Below, in pieces: positions 15,635 to 24,037 of a stretch of 64,000 nucleotides of DNA. This DNA comes from DIGJ01 sp031553075 (GTDB lineage: Bacteria; Bacillota; Clostridia; Lachnospirales; Lachnospiraceae): contig JAVBLX010000087.1 in NCBI GenBank assembly GCA_031553075.1, positions 1 through 64,000 on the forward strand, written 5' to 3'. The translations under genes were made by a program, and so were the position numbers. The stretch's first letter is position 1, and every line of letters starts with the position of its first letter. The notes under the pieces are model-generated. The model worked only from the letters and a program-made list of their open reading frames with translations. It had not been told where the DNA came from and ran no database searches.

Positions 15635-16324
15635 CTAATTATCTTGAAAAAGATATCCAACATTTTTAATTGTTCTGATAAACTGAGGGTGAGCAGAATC
15701 TTTCTCTATTTTCTTCCGCAATCCCCTTATCTGGCACATTAAGCGGTTACTTATGCTGGAATCATTGTCACCCCATATCCTTTCATATATTTGCTCTTTC
15801 GTTAAGACCTGTTCCTGATTCATCATAAAAAGATGCAATAAATCAAACTCTGTTTTAGTCAAATAAATTTCAGTATCAAACATCTTTACTTTCCGATACA
15901 TGACATCCAAAACAAAGCTCCGGCTCACCAGAGAAGTTTGAATATTATCATACGGTTGTTTCGTATATCTTTTAATCAATGCATTTACTCTGGCATAGAC
16001 TTCCTCCAGTTCAAACGGTTTCGTCAAATAATCGTCTGCACCAAGACTTAATCCTTTTACCTTATCACATAACATTGTATTAGATGAAATTATAAAGATT
16101 GGCAAATCACACATGCTCCTTAATACTGATAAGAACTCAAATTCTTTGGATTTCCGAAAAAAAGTTTCCATTATTATCAATTGATATTTCTGTCGAAAAA
16201 GATGTTTTAAGCCCTCTTTTTCTGAGCATACGTAATAGGCATAATAACCACTTCCTTGTAAACCATACTTAAGCTTCTTGCAAATTTTCAAATCATTATC
16301 AATAATCAGAATATTCTTTTCCAT
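15635..16324 (-). CDS. OmpR-family response regulator with Glu in place of the phospho-Asp
   Basis: 229 residues from the ATG at 16324, chosen because AAGGTGAG lies 9 nt upstream; a nearer ATG at 16333 abuts that site. The receiver domain starts ILIIDNDLKI and keeps the switch Ser and Lys segments (IISSN; DDYLTKPF). The strand normally ending in the phospho-acceptor Asp reads QLIIMETFF, giving Glu53. A winged-helix DNA-binding domain follows, with LTKTEFDLL, QIYERIWG and the C-terminal FIRTIKNVGYLF hairpin. No histidine kinase is adjacent. Glu may mimic phosphorylation, giving constitutive activity. It probably acts on the repeats at 15529-15570. Confidence 0.85.
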   Translation of the reverse strand: MEKNILIIDNDLKICKKLKYGLQGSGYYAYYVCSEKEGLKHLFRQKYQLIIMETFFRKSKEFEFLSVLRSMCDLPIFIISSNTMLCDKVKGLSLGADDYLTKPFELEEVYARVNALIKRYTKQPYDNIQTSLVSRSFVLDVMYRKVKMFDTEIYLTKTEFDLLHLFMMNQEQVLTKEQIYERIWGDNDSSISNRLMCQIRGLRKKIEKDSAHPQFIRTIKNVGYLFQDN

Positions 16325-16428
16325 ATGTATCATCTCACCTTACAGATTAAATGATTTATACGCATTGTTAACCCTCATGCTCCAGTTGCAACTAATATTA
16401 TTCACTAATACTTTTTAAAAAGCAACCA

Positions 16429-17544
16429 CTATTCACCTTTTACAACAATCTTTAGTCCTTCCATACTGATATTCATTTCCATTGCTTCATTAATATCAGC
16501 AAGATTATATTTATGTGTAAGCAATTCTTCTACTGGCAGCTTCCGATCTTTTGCTTCCTTTAAGAATTCCATGGCATGAATCCAGTCCTTTGCCTGATAA
16601 GTCCAGGAACCAACTACCTTGATTTCCTTATTGCAGATATCCAGATGTGGATTATATGTAGTGTCGCCATTGTTTACAAAGAAACCTAATTCACACATGG
16701 ATCCGCCTCGGCGGACATAATTCCAGATAGCAGACGCTGCCTTCGGCGATCCGGTACATTGGAATGCCATATCTGCTCCATGTCCCTTGGTAATCTCTTT
16801 AACTTTTGCTGCTGCATCCTCAGACATGAAGTTAACCGTATGGGCTGCACCTAATTTTTCTGCCATGGCAAGACGTTTTCCGTCACCATCAACGGCAATA
16901 ATATTTCTTACGCCCATGGTGCGTACAACTGTCAGCAATAAAAGTCCAATTGGACCACATCCCTGAACCAAAACATAAGAGTTGTGTTCAAAATTAAAGA
17001 TTTCCTTTGCTTTTTCTACTGCATGGATAACAACAGCTGTAGGTTCAATCAGAGTACGCAAATCCACATCCATATCACTCACCTGAAAGACTACCCCTCC
17101 AGCATTAATTTTCATATATTCGCCAAACCAGCCGTTAAAATTCTTATAAGCCTCTTCTCCAGGAATCAGTCCGAATATTTCTCCGTTTTCGCAAAGATGG
17201 ATTTCCTCTGGATGCATCAGGCAGGTCTCACATTCTCCACATGGCTTCAATCCCGTCACTACTTTATCTCCTATGGAAAGTGGTTTTCCATAATAATCTT
17301 TGGAAATATTCTTGCCCAGCTTAACAATTGTTCCGGTTCCTTCATGACCTAATTCTACTGGGATATAGCCAAATGGATCACCTTTGTATTCATGTACATC
17401 TGTTCCGCAGATTCCTACCTGATCTACTTTTACCAGTATCTCGTCATCTCCAACTTCCGGTATAGGAAGCTCCATAATTTCAATTTTTCGCTCTCCTGTT
17501 AGTACTGCAATTTTTGCTTTTTCTGGAATTTCATAACCTGTCAT
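16429..17544 (-). CDS. Zinc-dependent medium-chain (sorbitol-type) dehydrogenase
   Basis: 371 residues. The catalytic zinc site is CGTDVHEYKG plus GHEGTG. The structural zinc lobe is CGECETC with a further Cys (IHLC), and the NAD(P) fold is VQGCGPIGLLLL followed by an acidic residue in AVDGD, suggesting NAD preference. It oxidises a polyol or sugar alcohol, or reduces the matching ketose. It is the last gene of the catabolic operon that runs 22784 to 16429, 127 bp after the DUF4432 gene. The start has a strong AGGAGG site. The substrate is not defined by the sequence. Confidence 0.85.
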   Translation of the reverse strand: MTGYEIPEKAKIAVLTGERKIEIMELPIPEVGDDEILVKVDQVGICGTDVHEYKGDPFGYIPVELGHEGTGTIVKLGKNISKDYYGKPLSIGDKVVTGLKPCGECETCLMHPEEIHLCENGEIFGLIPGEEAYKNFNGWFGEYMKINAGGVVFQVSDMDVDLRTLIEPTAVVIHAVEKAKEIFNFEHNSYVLVQGCGPIGLLLLTVVRTMGVRNIIAVDGDGKRLAMAEKLGAAHTVNFMSEDAAAKVKEITKGHGADMAFQCTGSPKAASAIWNYVRRGGSMCELGFFVNNGDTTYNPHLDICNKEIKVVGSWTYQAKDWIHAMEFLKEAKDRKLPVEELLTHKYNLADINEAMEMNISMEGLKIVVKGE

Positions 17545-17671
17545 TTTTAAATCCTCCTAAATTCTACTTAAAATTTAAACATCTTTTTAAATTACCAGAC
17601 ACGTTCCATCTCATCATCTTCAACGTTCTAATAACTGTTAAACAACGCTTAATTCTATAAACAGCTTTTAA

Positions 17672-18655
17672 CTATACGTTTCCGCTTAGCATTGTAACCT
17701 TTACCTGATAAATTTTCTTCTCACCTGGCTCAATAAACTTTAACAATCCTTTTTGGCGCATCACATCCCGCCCGTCCGGATAGCAATTTCCGCACTCCAG
17801 TCCCAAAACATAATCCCGAACACCCATCATTTTCCATTCCACAAAGCTGTCCAGCTGGTTCAGATCATATTCAATTTTGAGTCCGCAGCCAATTTTGGGC
17901 TGGTAGATGGATGCCGTTCCTAGTTGGGTTTCCTGACAATCAAACTGGTGATAATAGCACCGCTCTTCATATCCGGCCTGAGGTTTTTCCATCTTCATCC
18001 AATTCGCTATATCTTCCGCTGCATGGTCATTTCTTGGCAGTACTTCTTTGGATGAAATGTCCACTACACTGTCCTCATCCAGCAATGGGTATCCCATATT
18101 CATATGATACAGGATTTCCAATGGCTGGGTAGTGTCTCCGGTATTTTCAATGGTATCTGTAATCGTAACTTCATTCTCAGCCAGACCAACCCGGATTTCC
18201 CGGTTCATTCTCAACTTTCTGGCAAACATTACTTCATCCTTTATCACTGCCCGTACCACCAGACAGCCCTCTTCTTCCAGCCAGTATGCCTGCTCCGCCG
18301 GAAGGTTTCCAATGGTGCCATGAAGCGGCAGCCTTTCTCCCTGATCCATGCAGGGTGAGCCAACGGCCTCCAATCCACAGGTGGTTAAAAAACCTGCCGT
18401 AAATGATTTCAGCCAATTGCTGTCGGTACTCTCGTAATATGCGGGTGCCACATATCCACAAGGAGATAAATAGCTCATGTTGATTCCCCGAAACTTTAAT
18501 CTTGATATGTCAGCGGCTCTGTCTAAGGAAATCACCAGCTCTAAGCCTTTCCCATTGTTCACCTCCAAAAGCCGCATCCCATCTCCCTTGCCGCCAATGA
18601 GCCGATGTTCCTCGATTCCATAATACTGCGAGTCATGTCCCAGATAGGGATTCAT
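17672..18655 (-). CDS. DUF4432 (aldose 1-epimerase-like) protein
   Basis: 327 residues from the ATG at 18655, placed 8 nt after AAGGAG; a GTG three codons earlier is less likely. It has the galactose-mutarotase-like beta-sandwich pattern of DUF4432 proteins: LELVISLDRAADISRLKFRG near the start, GLEAVGSPC, LHGTIGNLPAE, and LYHMNMGYPLLDE. Such proteins accompany sugar isomerases and kinases and are thought to interconvert anomers or bind a sugar. It lies between the kinase and the dehydrogenase, 25 bp after the kinase stop, so it presumably acts on the same sugar. Confidence 0.75.
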   Translation of the reverse strand: MNPYLGHDSQYYGIEEHRLIGGKGDGMRLLEVNNGKGLELVISLDRAADISRLKFRGINMSYLSPCGYVAPAYYESTDSNWLKSFTAGFLTTCGLEAVGSPCMDQGERLPLHGTIGNLPAEQAYWLEEEGCLVVRAVIKDEVMFARKLRMNREIRVGLAENEVTITDTIENTGDTTQPLEILYHMNMGYPLLDEDSVVDISSKEVLPRNDHAAEDIANWMKMEKPQAGYEERCYYHQFDCQETQLGTASIYQPKIGCGLKIEYDLNQLDSFVEWKMMGVRDYVLGLECGNCYPDGRDVMRQKGLLKFIEPGEKKIYQVKVTMLSGNV

Positions 18656-18689
18656 ACTCTTCACTCCTTCCTGTTTTCTTTCATTCTGC

Positions 18690-20255
18690 TTACATAAGAG
18701 GTCTTACTGCCTCATATACCTTTGCATAACGCTGATATTCCTTTTGATATATTTCGTACATTTCGGGTCTTGGCCAGTAAGTGTCCGCTTCCTCTACCAT
18801 ATGTACTGCTGCATCATCAAGGTCCTCAAATACACCAATGGCGATTCCCGTCAGCATTGCGCAACCTACTGTTCCTGCGTCCACTGTTTTTAACGCTGTA
18901 ATGGGAATATTAAGCATATCCGCCTTCATCTGCATCCACTCTTTGGAGTGTGCACCACCGCCAGTCGCATTCATTCTAGTAAAGCAACTGCCCGAACCTT
19001 TTAATGCCTGAACATTCAAGTTCATCTCGTAAACCACGCCCTCCATACAGCCACGATAAATATCCGCTACTGAAGTGCCCGTTGTGATTCCCAGAATTGC
19101 CCCTTTAGAGCCGGTATCCATGTAAGGTGTCGCCGCTCCGGCAAAGTGCGGCAATACCAACAAACCGGTCGGGAGTTGCGACACAAATGTAAAAACCTCC
19201 GCAGTTTCTTCTGTATCCTCTGTGTCTTCCGTATCTTCTTTATGTCTAGATTTTTCACAATAAACATGCTCTAAATAAGTGTTTACTGATATCCCCGTTG
19301 CCCTGGCTATCTCCTTTTCTTTCTTGGCCAACGTTTCCGTACACCATTGCAGCAATGCCCCGCCGGTGTAAGAAAACGCATAAGCCACATATTTTCCTGG
19401 AATCACATATGGCACAATGGAAAAATATCCATCATACATAACGTCAACATCCGGCATAGTATCAAAAATCGGTGTAATACACTCAACGGTTCCCGCACCA
19501 TCCACTGCAACAGAAGAGTCAAAGGCGCCTGCACCAACTGCTGCTGCCACCTGGTCGTGGCTGACCGATACGATATGGGTATGATCCGCCAGTCCGGTGC
19601 GGACTGCCGCTGCACGACTGATGATACCAGCATCGGTTCCGGTAGGAACTGGCTTTGACAGTTTGTCAGCATCAACACCGGCCGCCTCAAAAATCTCCTC
19701 ACTCCACTCTAATTTAGCAATATCAAACGCCATGGTTCTGGTAGCAAGGGAATAATCAATTTGACGAATACCGGTCAGATGGTAAACAACATAGTCTTCC
19801 ATCAGGAAAATGTATGCTGCTTCTTTATAAATATCTGGCTGATTATCCTTCATCCACATAATCTTGGCAATACTGTACATCTCATGGGGGCGAAGTCCGG
19901 TAATCGCGGCAATGTGCTTGCCGCCCAACTGCTCTGTCAGCCTCTGGCACTGTTCACTGCCTCTGGGGTCGGTGTAGAGCATGGCAGAATGAAGTGGTTT
20001 TCCGGTATTGTCTGTCATCACAAAGGTCTCGCCAAAGCTGGTCACGCCGACACCGGCAATATCCGGGTATTTTAACGCCATTTCACTCAATACACCATAG
20101 ACACCATCCATAATAGTAGACACATCTACTTCATGACCACTGACGGCACGGCGCACCGGATAATCCTGATAGGACTTATCCAGATATTCACCGTTTTCAC
20201 TAAAAACCGTACATTTGCAGCCAGTTGTTCCAATATCTAATCCTGCAATTTTCAT
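18690..20255 (-). CDS. FGGY-family carbohydrate kinase
   Basis: 521 residues. The N-terminal phosphate-binding loop is GLDIGTTGCKC, the family's second loop is VDGAGTVECI, and TGGGAHSKEWMQ is the C-terminal FGGY signature region. It transfers phosphate from ATP to a ketose or polyol. With an isomerase and a class II aldolase in the operon it probably makes a ketose phosphate for aldol cleavage. An odd Glu-Asp-Thr repeat (EDTEDTEDTEE, about residues 345-355) is inserted in a loop and coded by near-repeats at about 19205-19240. The start has AAGGGG upstream. Closest in size to xylulokinase-type members. Confidence 0.85.
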   Translation of the reverse strand: MKIAGLDIGTTGCKCTVFSENGEYLDKSYQDYPVRRAVSGHEVDVSTIMDGVYGVLSEMALKYPDIAGVGVTSFGETFVMTDNTGKPLHSAMLYTDPRGSEQCQRLTEQLGGKHIAAITGLRPHEMYSIAKIMWMKDNQPDIYKEAAYIFLMEDYVVYHLTGIRQIDYSLATRTMAFDIAKLEWSEEIFEAAGVDADKLSKPVPTGTDAGIISRAAAVRTGLADHTHIVSVSHDQVAAAVGAGAFDSSVAVDGAGTVECITPIFDTMPDVDVMYDGYFSIVPYVIPGKYVAYAFSYTGGALLQWCTETLAKKEKEIARATGISVNTYLEHVYCEKSRHKEDTEDTEDTEETAEVFTFVSQLPTGLLVLPHFAGAATPYMDTGSKGAILGITTGTSVADIYRGCMEGVVYEMNLNVQALKGSGSCFTRMNATGGGAHSKEWMQMKADMLNIPITALKTVDAGTVGCAMLTGIAIGVFEDLDDAAVHMVEEADTYWPRPEMYEIYQKEYQRYAKVYEAVRPLM

Positions 20256-20297
20256 AATAAAAACCCCTTAAATTTTCTCCATAAGACACAGATACTA

Positions 20298-20312
20298 TGT
20301 GACTAAGTCACA
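20298..20312. promoter_or_regulatory. 15-bp palindrome between isomerase and kinase genes
   Basis: TGTGACTAAGTCACA is symmetrical around its central base, 43 bp upstream of the kinase start. It could be a regulator site or the loop-free stem of an RNA element. Confidence 0.35.
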
Positions 20313-20383
20313 CCCGCATCCTACATTCATTCGCATTCCGTCCAATCGTCCTTCATGCTCATGTCTGTACATTCGTCAAGCAG

Positions 20384-20416
20384 GACGAAGAATCAATGCA
20401 AGCATAATTCTTCGTC
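20384..20416 (-). repeat. Intercistronic hairpin
   Basis: GACGAAGAAT at 20384-20393 pairs perfectly with ATTCTTCGTC at 20407-20416, just after the isomerase stop (20433). No U-tract follows on the minus strand, so it may act in RNA processing or stability rather than termination. Confidence 0.55.
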
Positions 20417-20432
20417 TGCTTTCCAGATTGTC

Positions 20433-21836
20433 TCAATCGATATCCACCCAATCATATCCAAGGTAGGTCGTATAAGCCTCTTTTAAGATTTCCTTCAAAT
20501 GTCCCACGCCCACGGAAGTGTGATGCTTAAAGCCCCCCTTTGCCAGACGAATCATTTTATCCTGCATATCTGGGATTTCACAGACACCAGCACAGCCAAA
20601 AAAGCTTTGCTCGATTGGGTCATTGGTAAATTCTGCTTCACTTGCATAAACAATGATCTTGCCATCCTTGGTCTGACAGTTGGAAATCGTTGTCTTGAAT
20701 GGCTTGATTCTTCCTTCATTGCTGCCCCATCCTGATCCTGGATCACCCTTGGCAAACATCTTATGCTCGGTCACAGTACCTTTTTCGGTCATCAGACCCT
20801 GAGCTACCGGTCCGCAGTGGAACAGGATAACCTTGTTCTCATCATCACCATAATTGTTGTTCCAATCCAATACTGCGGTTGGTTCTTCACTTGCCAGATT
20901 CATTGCCCGCATGGTGATAGCAGAGCACAAATCAATCTCACAGGAAGCTACAATGCCTCTGTCATTTAACTCGGAAAGCAGGACACATGGACAAATCCGA
21001 AGAATTGTCTCCATCTCATTCCAGCAGCGAAGGGAAATCGCATCTAAATGATACTCGTTGATATATTCGTCAATTACAACGGAAACCTTTGCCAAGGTCA
21101 GTTTGTTTGACTGCGGTACCCTTGTAAAGTCAGAATAATTTTCTAAATATGCAATTTTTTCGATAACTGCTTCATCATCGTCCGCTTTTTGTCCTACCTT
21201 GTAAATCAGCTCTGATAAGTCAAAGGATTCCACAGTGATACCATATTTCTGCAATGCAATTTCATCAAAACGGGTTGTCTTAAATGCAGTAGTTCTGGCT
21301 CCGATACAGCCAACGGTAAATCGTTTCATACCATTGACCACGCGGCAGATGGCAGCAAAATCTTTTAAATTCTGAGCAAAGGCTGGTGCTAACGGATGAA
21401 CAACATGTGGCTTCATCACGGTAAATGGAACCTGATACTGGGTAAAGACATCGGTCACCGAGAACTTCCCACAAAATGCGTCTCTTCTATGCTGGAAATC
21501 CATTTTTCCGATTTCATCCGGATAAGCCTGCATCAGGATTGGTACACCGGCATCCTGAAGGGCAGTAACCGCGCCATTTTCGTCTGCGAAGATGGGCATG
21601 GAAAAGATGACTCCATCATACTCACCATCATGCTCCTTCAGCCATTTGGCATATAAAAGTCCCTCATCTCTGGTCTCGATTCCACCATAACGGGTCAGCT
21701 CTGCATCCATGGCAATGTAGTCATATCCAGCCTCGGTCACCGCTTTGATCATGTCCTCTCTGGCCCCGTAAATCAATTCTCCCGGCATAAAGCCACGGTT
21801 ACAGAATGCTAATGCAAATGTCATTTTCTTATTCAT
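20433..21836 (-). CDS. L-fucose/L-arabinose isomerase-superfamily protein
   Basis: 467 residues. The N-terminal Rossmann-like part has DYIAMDAELTRYGGIE and DGVIFSMPIF. The central part carries ISLRCWNEME and EIDLCSAITMRAMN, where this superfamily places its metal-binding Glu and Asp. The C-terminal part has VGVGHLKEILKEA. It interconverts an aldose and a ketose with a divalent metal. It is shorter than classical FucI (about 590), matching the many uncharacterised relatives. It is second in the operon, 81 bp after the aldolase, and is followed by a hairpin before the kinase gene. The substrate cannot be read from sequence. Confidence 0.8.
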   Translation of the reverse strand: MNKKMTFALAFCNRGFMPGELIYGAREDMIKAVTEAGYDYIAMDAELTRYGGIETRDEGLLYAKWLKEHDGEYDGVIFSMPIFADENGAVTALQDAGVPILMQAYPDEIGKMDFQHRRDAFCGKFSVTDVFTQYQVPFTVMKPHVVHPLAPAFAQNLKDFAAICRVVNGMKRFTVGCIGARTTAFKTTRFDEIALQKYGITVESFDLSELIYKVGQKADDDEAVIEKIAYLENYSDFTRVPQSNKLTLAKVSVVIDEYINEYHLDAISLRCWNEMETILRICPCVLLSELNDRGIVASCEIDLCSAITMRAMNLASEEPTAVLDWNNNYGDDENKVILFHCGPVAQGLMTEKGTVTEHKMFAKGDPGSGWGSNEGRIKPFKTTISNCQTKDGKIIVYASEAEFTNDPIEQSFFGCAGVCEIPDMQDKMIRLAKGGFKHHTSVGVGHLKEILKEAYTTYLGYDWVDID

Positions 21837-21917
21837 TATTTTATCTCCTTTATCTGATTCATTTAATATCTTGTTCGTTTTAAATCTGGTTATTTTCTAT
21901 TCTGACTCCTTTTACAT

Positions 21918-22784
21918 CTAGTCAATTCTGGCAAATGTCTTCATTGCCTCTTTTACATTTTCCTTCATTGCGACTTCAGCGGCGGCAATTATGGAGGAGA
22001 AGAACCTTGGTTCCTCTGCTTTGATTCCATTCAGATACTCAGCGGCAGCATTTCCTCCGCTCTTATCCATGTATGTAAAATAATTTACTTTCCGAACACC
22101 AGCTTTAATTCCCACATGGAAATCTTCCTTACTGACACCAGAACCGCCATGCATAACAACCGGAATATTCCCCGTCTGTACTCGCACCTCACGGACAACA
22201 TCAAAATCAAGTTGAGGCTTTGTCAGATAGATTCCGTGTGTTGTTCCAAAAGAACAGGCCAATGCATCAATACCGGAATCTTTCACGAACTGCTTTGCTA
22301 AAACCGGATCCGTATAGATTTTGGTATCATCCTCTTCTCCCATTCCTTCACCAGCACCGGACTCGCGCTTACCCATGGAACCAAGCTCTGCCTCAACGCT
22401 GGCGCTAAACTTAGCTGCCATCGCAACTGCCTGTTTGGTGTTCGCCAAATTTTCCTCGTAAGCAAGCACCGAACCATCGTACATGATTCCCGTAAATCCA
22501 ATCTCCAGTGCCTGCTGTAAATATTCTAATGTCTCACCATGATCCAAATGAGCACAGACCGGCACCTTTGCCTTTTTTGCCATCTCTACCATAATCGGTC
22601 CAATCACCGAAAGCGGAATCCAATCCTCGTGGCACTGAGCAAACTGGATAATAACCGGCAAATCAAGTTCTTCTGCTGCGCCCAAAACAGCCCTTAAACT
22701 TTCCAGGTTGGGTGTGTTAAAGGAGCCAACGGCTATCTCCTTCTCCTCGGCTATCTGCATAATCTCTTTTAGTGTAACTAACAT
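21918..22784 (-). CDS. Class II (zinc) fructose-bisphosphate aldolase-family protein
   Basis: 288 residues, first gene of the operon. The catalytic Asp81 and zinc-binding His82 lie in CAHLDHGETL. Other signatures are ASVEAELGSMG, SFGTTHGIYL and VVMHGGSGVSKED, which supply the remaining His ligands and the phosphate site. It cleaves a ketose phosphate to dihydroxyacetone phosphate and an aldehyde; relatives act on fructose- or tagatose-bisphosphate. Downstream of a single-kinase route the substrate may be a ketose 1-phosphate. The ATG has a strong AAGGAGG site. A GTAAC-N9-GTTAC repeat lies about 40-55 bp upstream of the start. Confidence 0.85.
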   Translation of the reverse strand: MLVTLKEIMQIAEEKEIAVGSFNTPNLESLRAVLGAAEELDLPVIIQFAQCHEDWIPLSVIGPIMVEMAKKAKVPVCAHLDHGETLEYLQQALEIGFTGIMYDGSVLAYEENLANTKQAVAMAAKFSASVEAELGSMGKRESGAGEGMGEEDDTKIYTDPVLAKQFVKDSGIDALACSFGTTHGIYLTKPQLDFDVVREVRVQTGNIPVVMHGGSGVSKEDFHVGIKAGVRKVNYFTYMDKSGGNAAAEYLNGIKAEEPRFFSSIIAAAEVAMKENVKEAMKTFARID

Positions 22785-22820
22785 AATCGTCCTCCTTGTT
22801 TTTATTTGAAATTTTAATGA

Positions 22821-22839
22821 GTAACAAATAAATCGTTAC
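22821..22839. promoter_or_regulatory. Inverted repeat upstream of the catabolic operon
   Basis: GTAAC at 22821-22825 and GTTAC at 22835-22839, between the aldolase start and a TATAAT box readable on the minus strand near 22870. It is a candidate operator for the divergent AraC-type regulator or another factor. Confidence 0.3.
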
Positions 22840-22893
22840 TTTTATTTTAAACAAAATAACACTGGAATTATATAGAGATTCGTCCGTTTTACT

Positions 22894-22921
22894 TTGAATT
22901 TGTTCGCGGAGATGATATAAT
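22894..22921 (+). promoter_or_regulatory. Promoter of the PocR-AraC regulator gene
   Basis: TTGAAT at 22894-22899 and a perfect TATAAT at 22916-22921, spacer 16 bp, 90 bp before the regulator start. The start itself has AAAAGGAGA at 22996-23003. Confidence 0.6.
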
Positions 22922-23011
22922 AGATTCTATCTGAGAGAGAACGGCATACGGCGTTGAAAATGTATCCTCCAACGATATCCAACTGCTGGGGAATTAAAAG
23001 GAGACAACAAT

Positions 23012-23863
23012 ATGGTATCTTCATTTAACCTGATAAAATTAAAAGAATTGCTGCAAGATTTTTATAACCTGACAAAAATCCGCATTACCGTCTTTAATGA
23101 CCGCTTTGAGGAATTAGTCGCTTACCCGGAAGAGATTGCGCCCTTTTGTCAGCAGCTTAGAAAAGATCCTTCCGCCAAAAAAAGGTGCCGGCAATGTGAT
23201 AAGGATGCCTGCACCATTGCCTCCAGCCGTCATACCACTTATATTTATCAGTGCCATGCCGGACTTACGGAAGCCATTTCCCCAATCTATCTGGGCAATA
23301 TTTTAATTGGATATCTGTTTTTTGGTCATGTTTTTTCTTATCCTTCTCATGAAGAAGGCTGGGAAGAGATAAAAAAATGCTGTCGTTCTTATGATGTTGA
23401 TACTGCCATGTTAAAAGAAGCTTGTTTGGAAAGTCCAATTATTTCCAATGAGTATATTCTCTCCTCCTCCCATATTTTACATGCGGTAGCATCCTATCTT
23501 TGCATGGAGCGAATGGTTGTATTGAAGCAACAGAATTTGCCGATTCTAATTGACAACTACATTCAAAGCCACTTAATGGAAAATATCGAAGCTAAAGATA
23601 TCTGTAACCAGTTTGAAATTGGTCGAACACATCTTTATGATATTTCCAAACAGGCCTATGGAATGGGAATTGCTGAATATGTCCGAAAGCTTCGCATTGA
23701 TAAAGCCAAAACCCTTTTAGTGGAAGAACCAGAAAAAAGAATTGGGGAAATCTCTGCGCTTTGCGGTTTTACAGATTACAACTATTTTATAACCATGTTC
23801 AAACGGATGACTGGGAAATCACCAAAGCAATTTCGGGATAAGGAGCTTGCAAAGTTGAAATAG
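23012..23863 (+). CDS. PocR-domain AraC-family regulator
   Basis: 283 residues. The N-terminal half is a PocR ligand-binding domain with its Cys-rich motif (CRQCDKDAC, then YQCHAGLTEAISPI) around residues 60-95. The C-terminal 100 residues hold two AraC helix-turn-helix units (IEAKDICNQFEIGRTHLYD; IGEISALCGFTDYNYFITMF). PocR domains bind small polyols such as propanediol, or related ligands. It is divergent from the aldolase-isomerase-kinase operon and is probably its activator. Confidence 0.85.
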   Translation: MVSSFNLIKLKELLQDFYNLTKIRITVFNDRFEELVAYPEEIAPFCQQLRKDPSAKKRCRQCDKDACTIASSRHTTYIYQCHAGLTEAISPIYLGNILIGYLFFGHVFSYPSHEEGWEEIKKCCRSYDVDTAMLKEACLESPIISNEYILSSSHILHAVASYLCMERMVVLKQQNLPILIDNYIQSHLMENIEAKDICNQFEIGRTHLYDISKQAYGMGIAEYVRKLRIDKAKTLLVEEPEKRIGEISALCGFTDYNYFITMFKRMTGKSPKQFRDKELAKLK

Positions 23864-23866
23864 TAG

Positions 23867-24037
23867 ATATTCTCCGGCAAAGAAATTAAGTCAGAGTTTG
23901 GCACACCAGAATATGATGAGGAAATAAAGGATATTTCTGCGGTGTACTGGGTAACTGAAAATACCGTTCCTACGCTTATGGTGTATGGAGAATATATGCG
24001 GAATGGGATGACATATTATTGTACCTCCGAAAAATGA
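23867..24037 (+). pseudogene. C-terminal remnant of an alpha/beta hydrolase
   Basis: An open stretch without a start begins FSGKEIKSEFGTPEYDEEIK and continues DISAVYWVTENTVPTLMVYG, a segment typical of intracellular acetylesterase/lipase-type alpha/beta hydrolases before the catalytic Asp. It then runs out of homology into the 3' end of the GH78 gene on the opposite strand. The nucleophile half is gone. It marks a deletion join between the regulator gene and the GH78 gene. Confidence 0.6.

Noticed and set aside
15481..15663. A 60-codon frame after the response regulator
   Set aside because: It spans a terminator and the repeat array and has no family resemblance.
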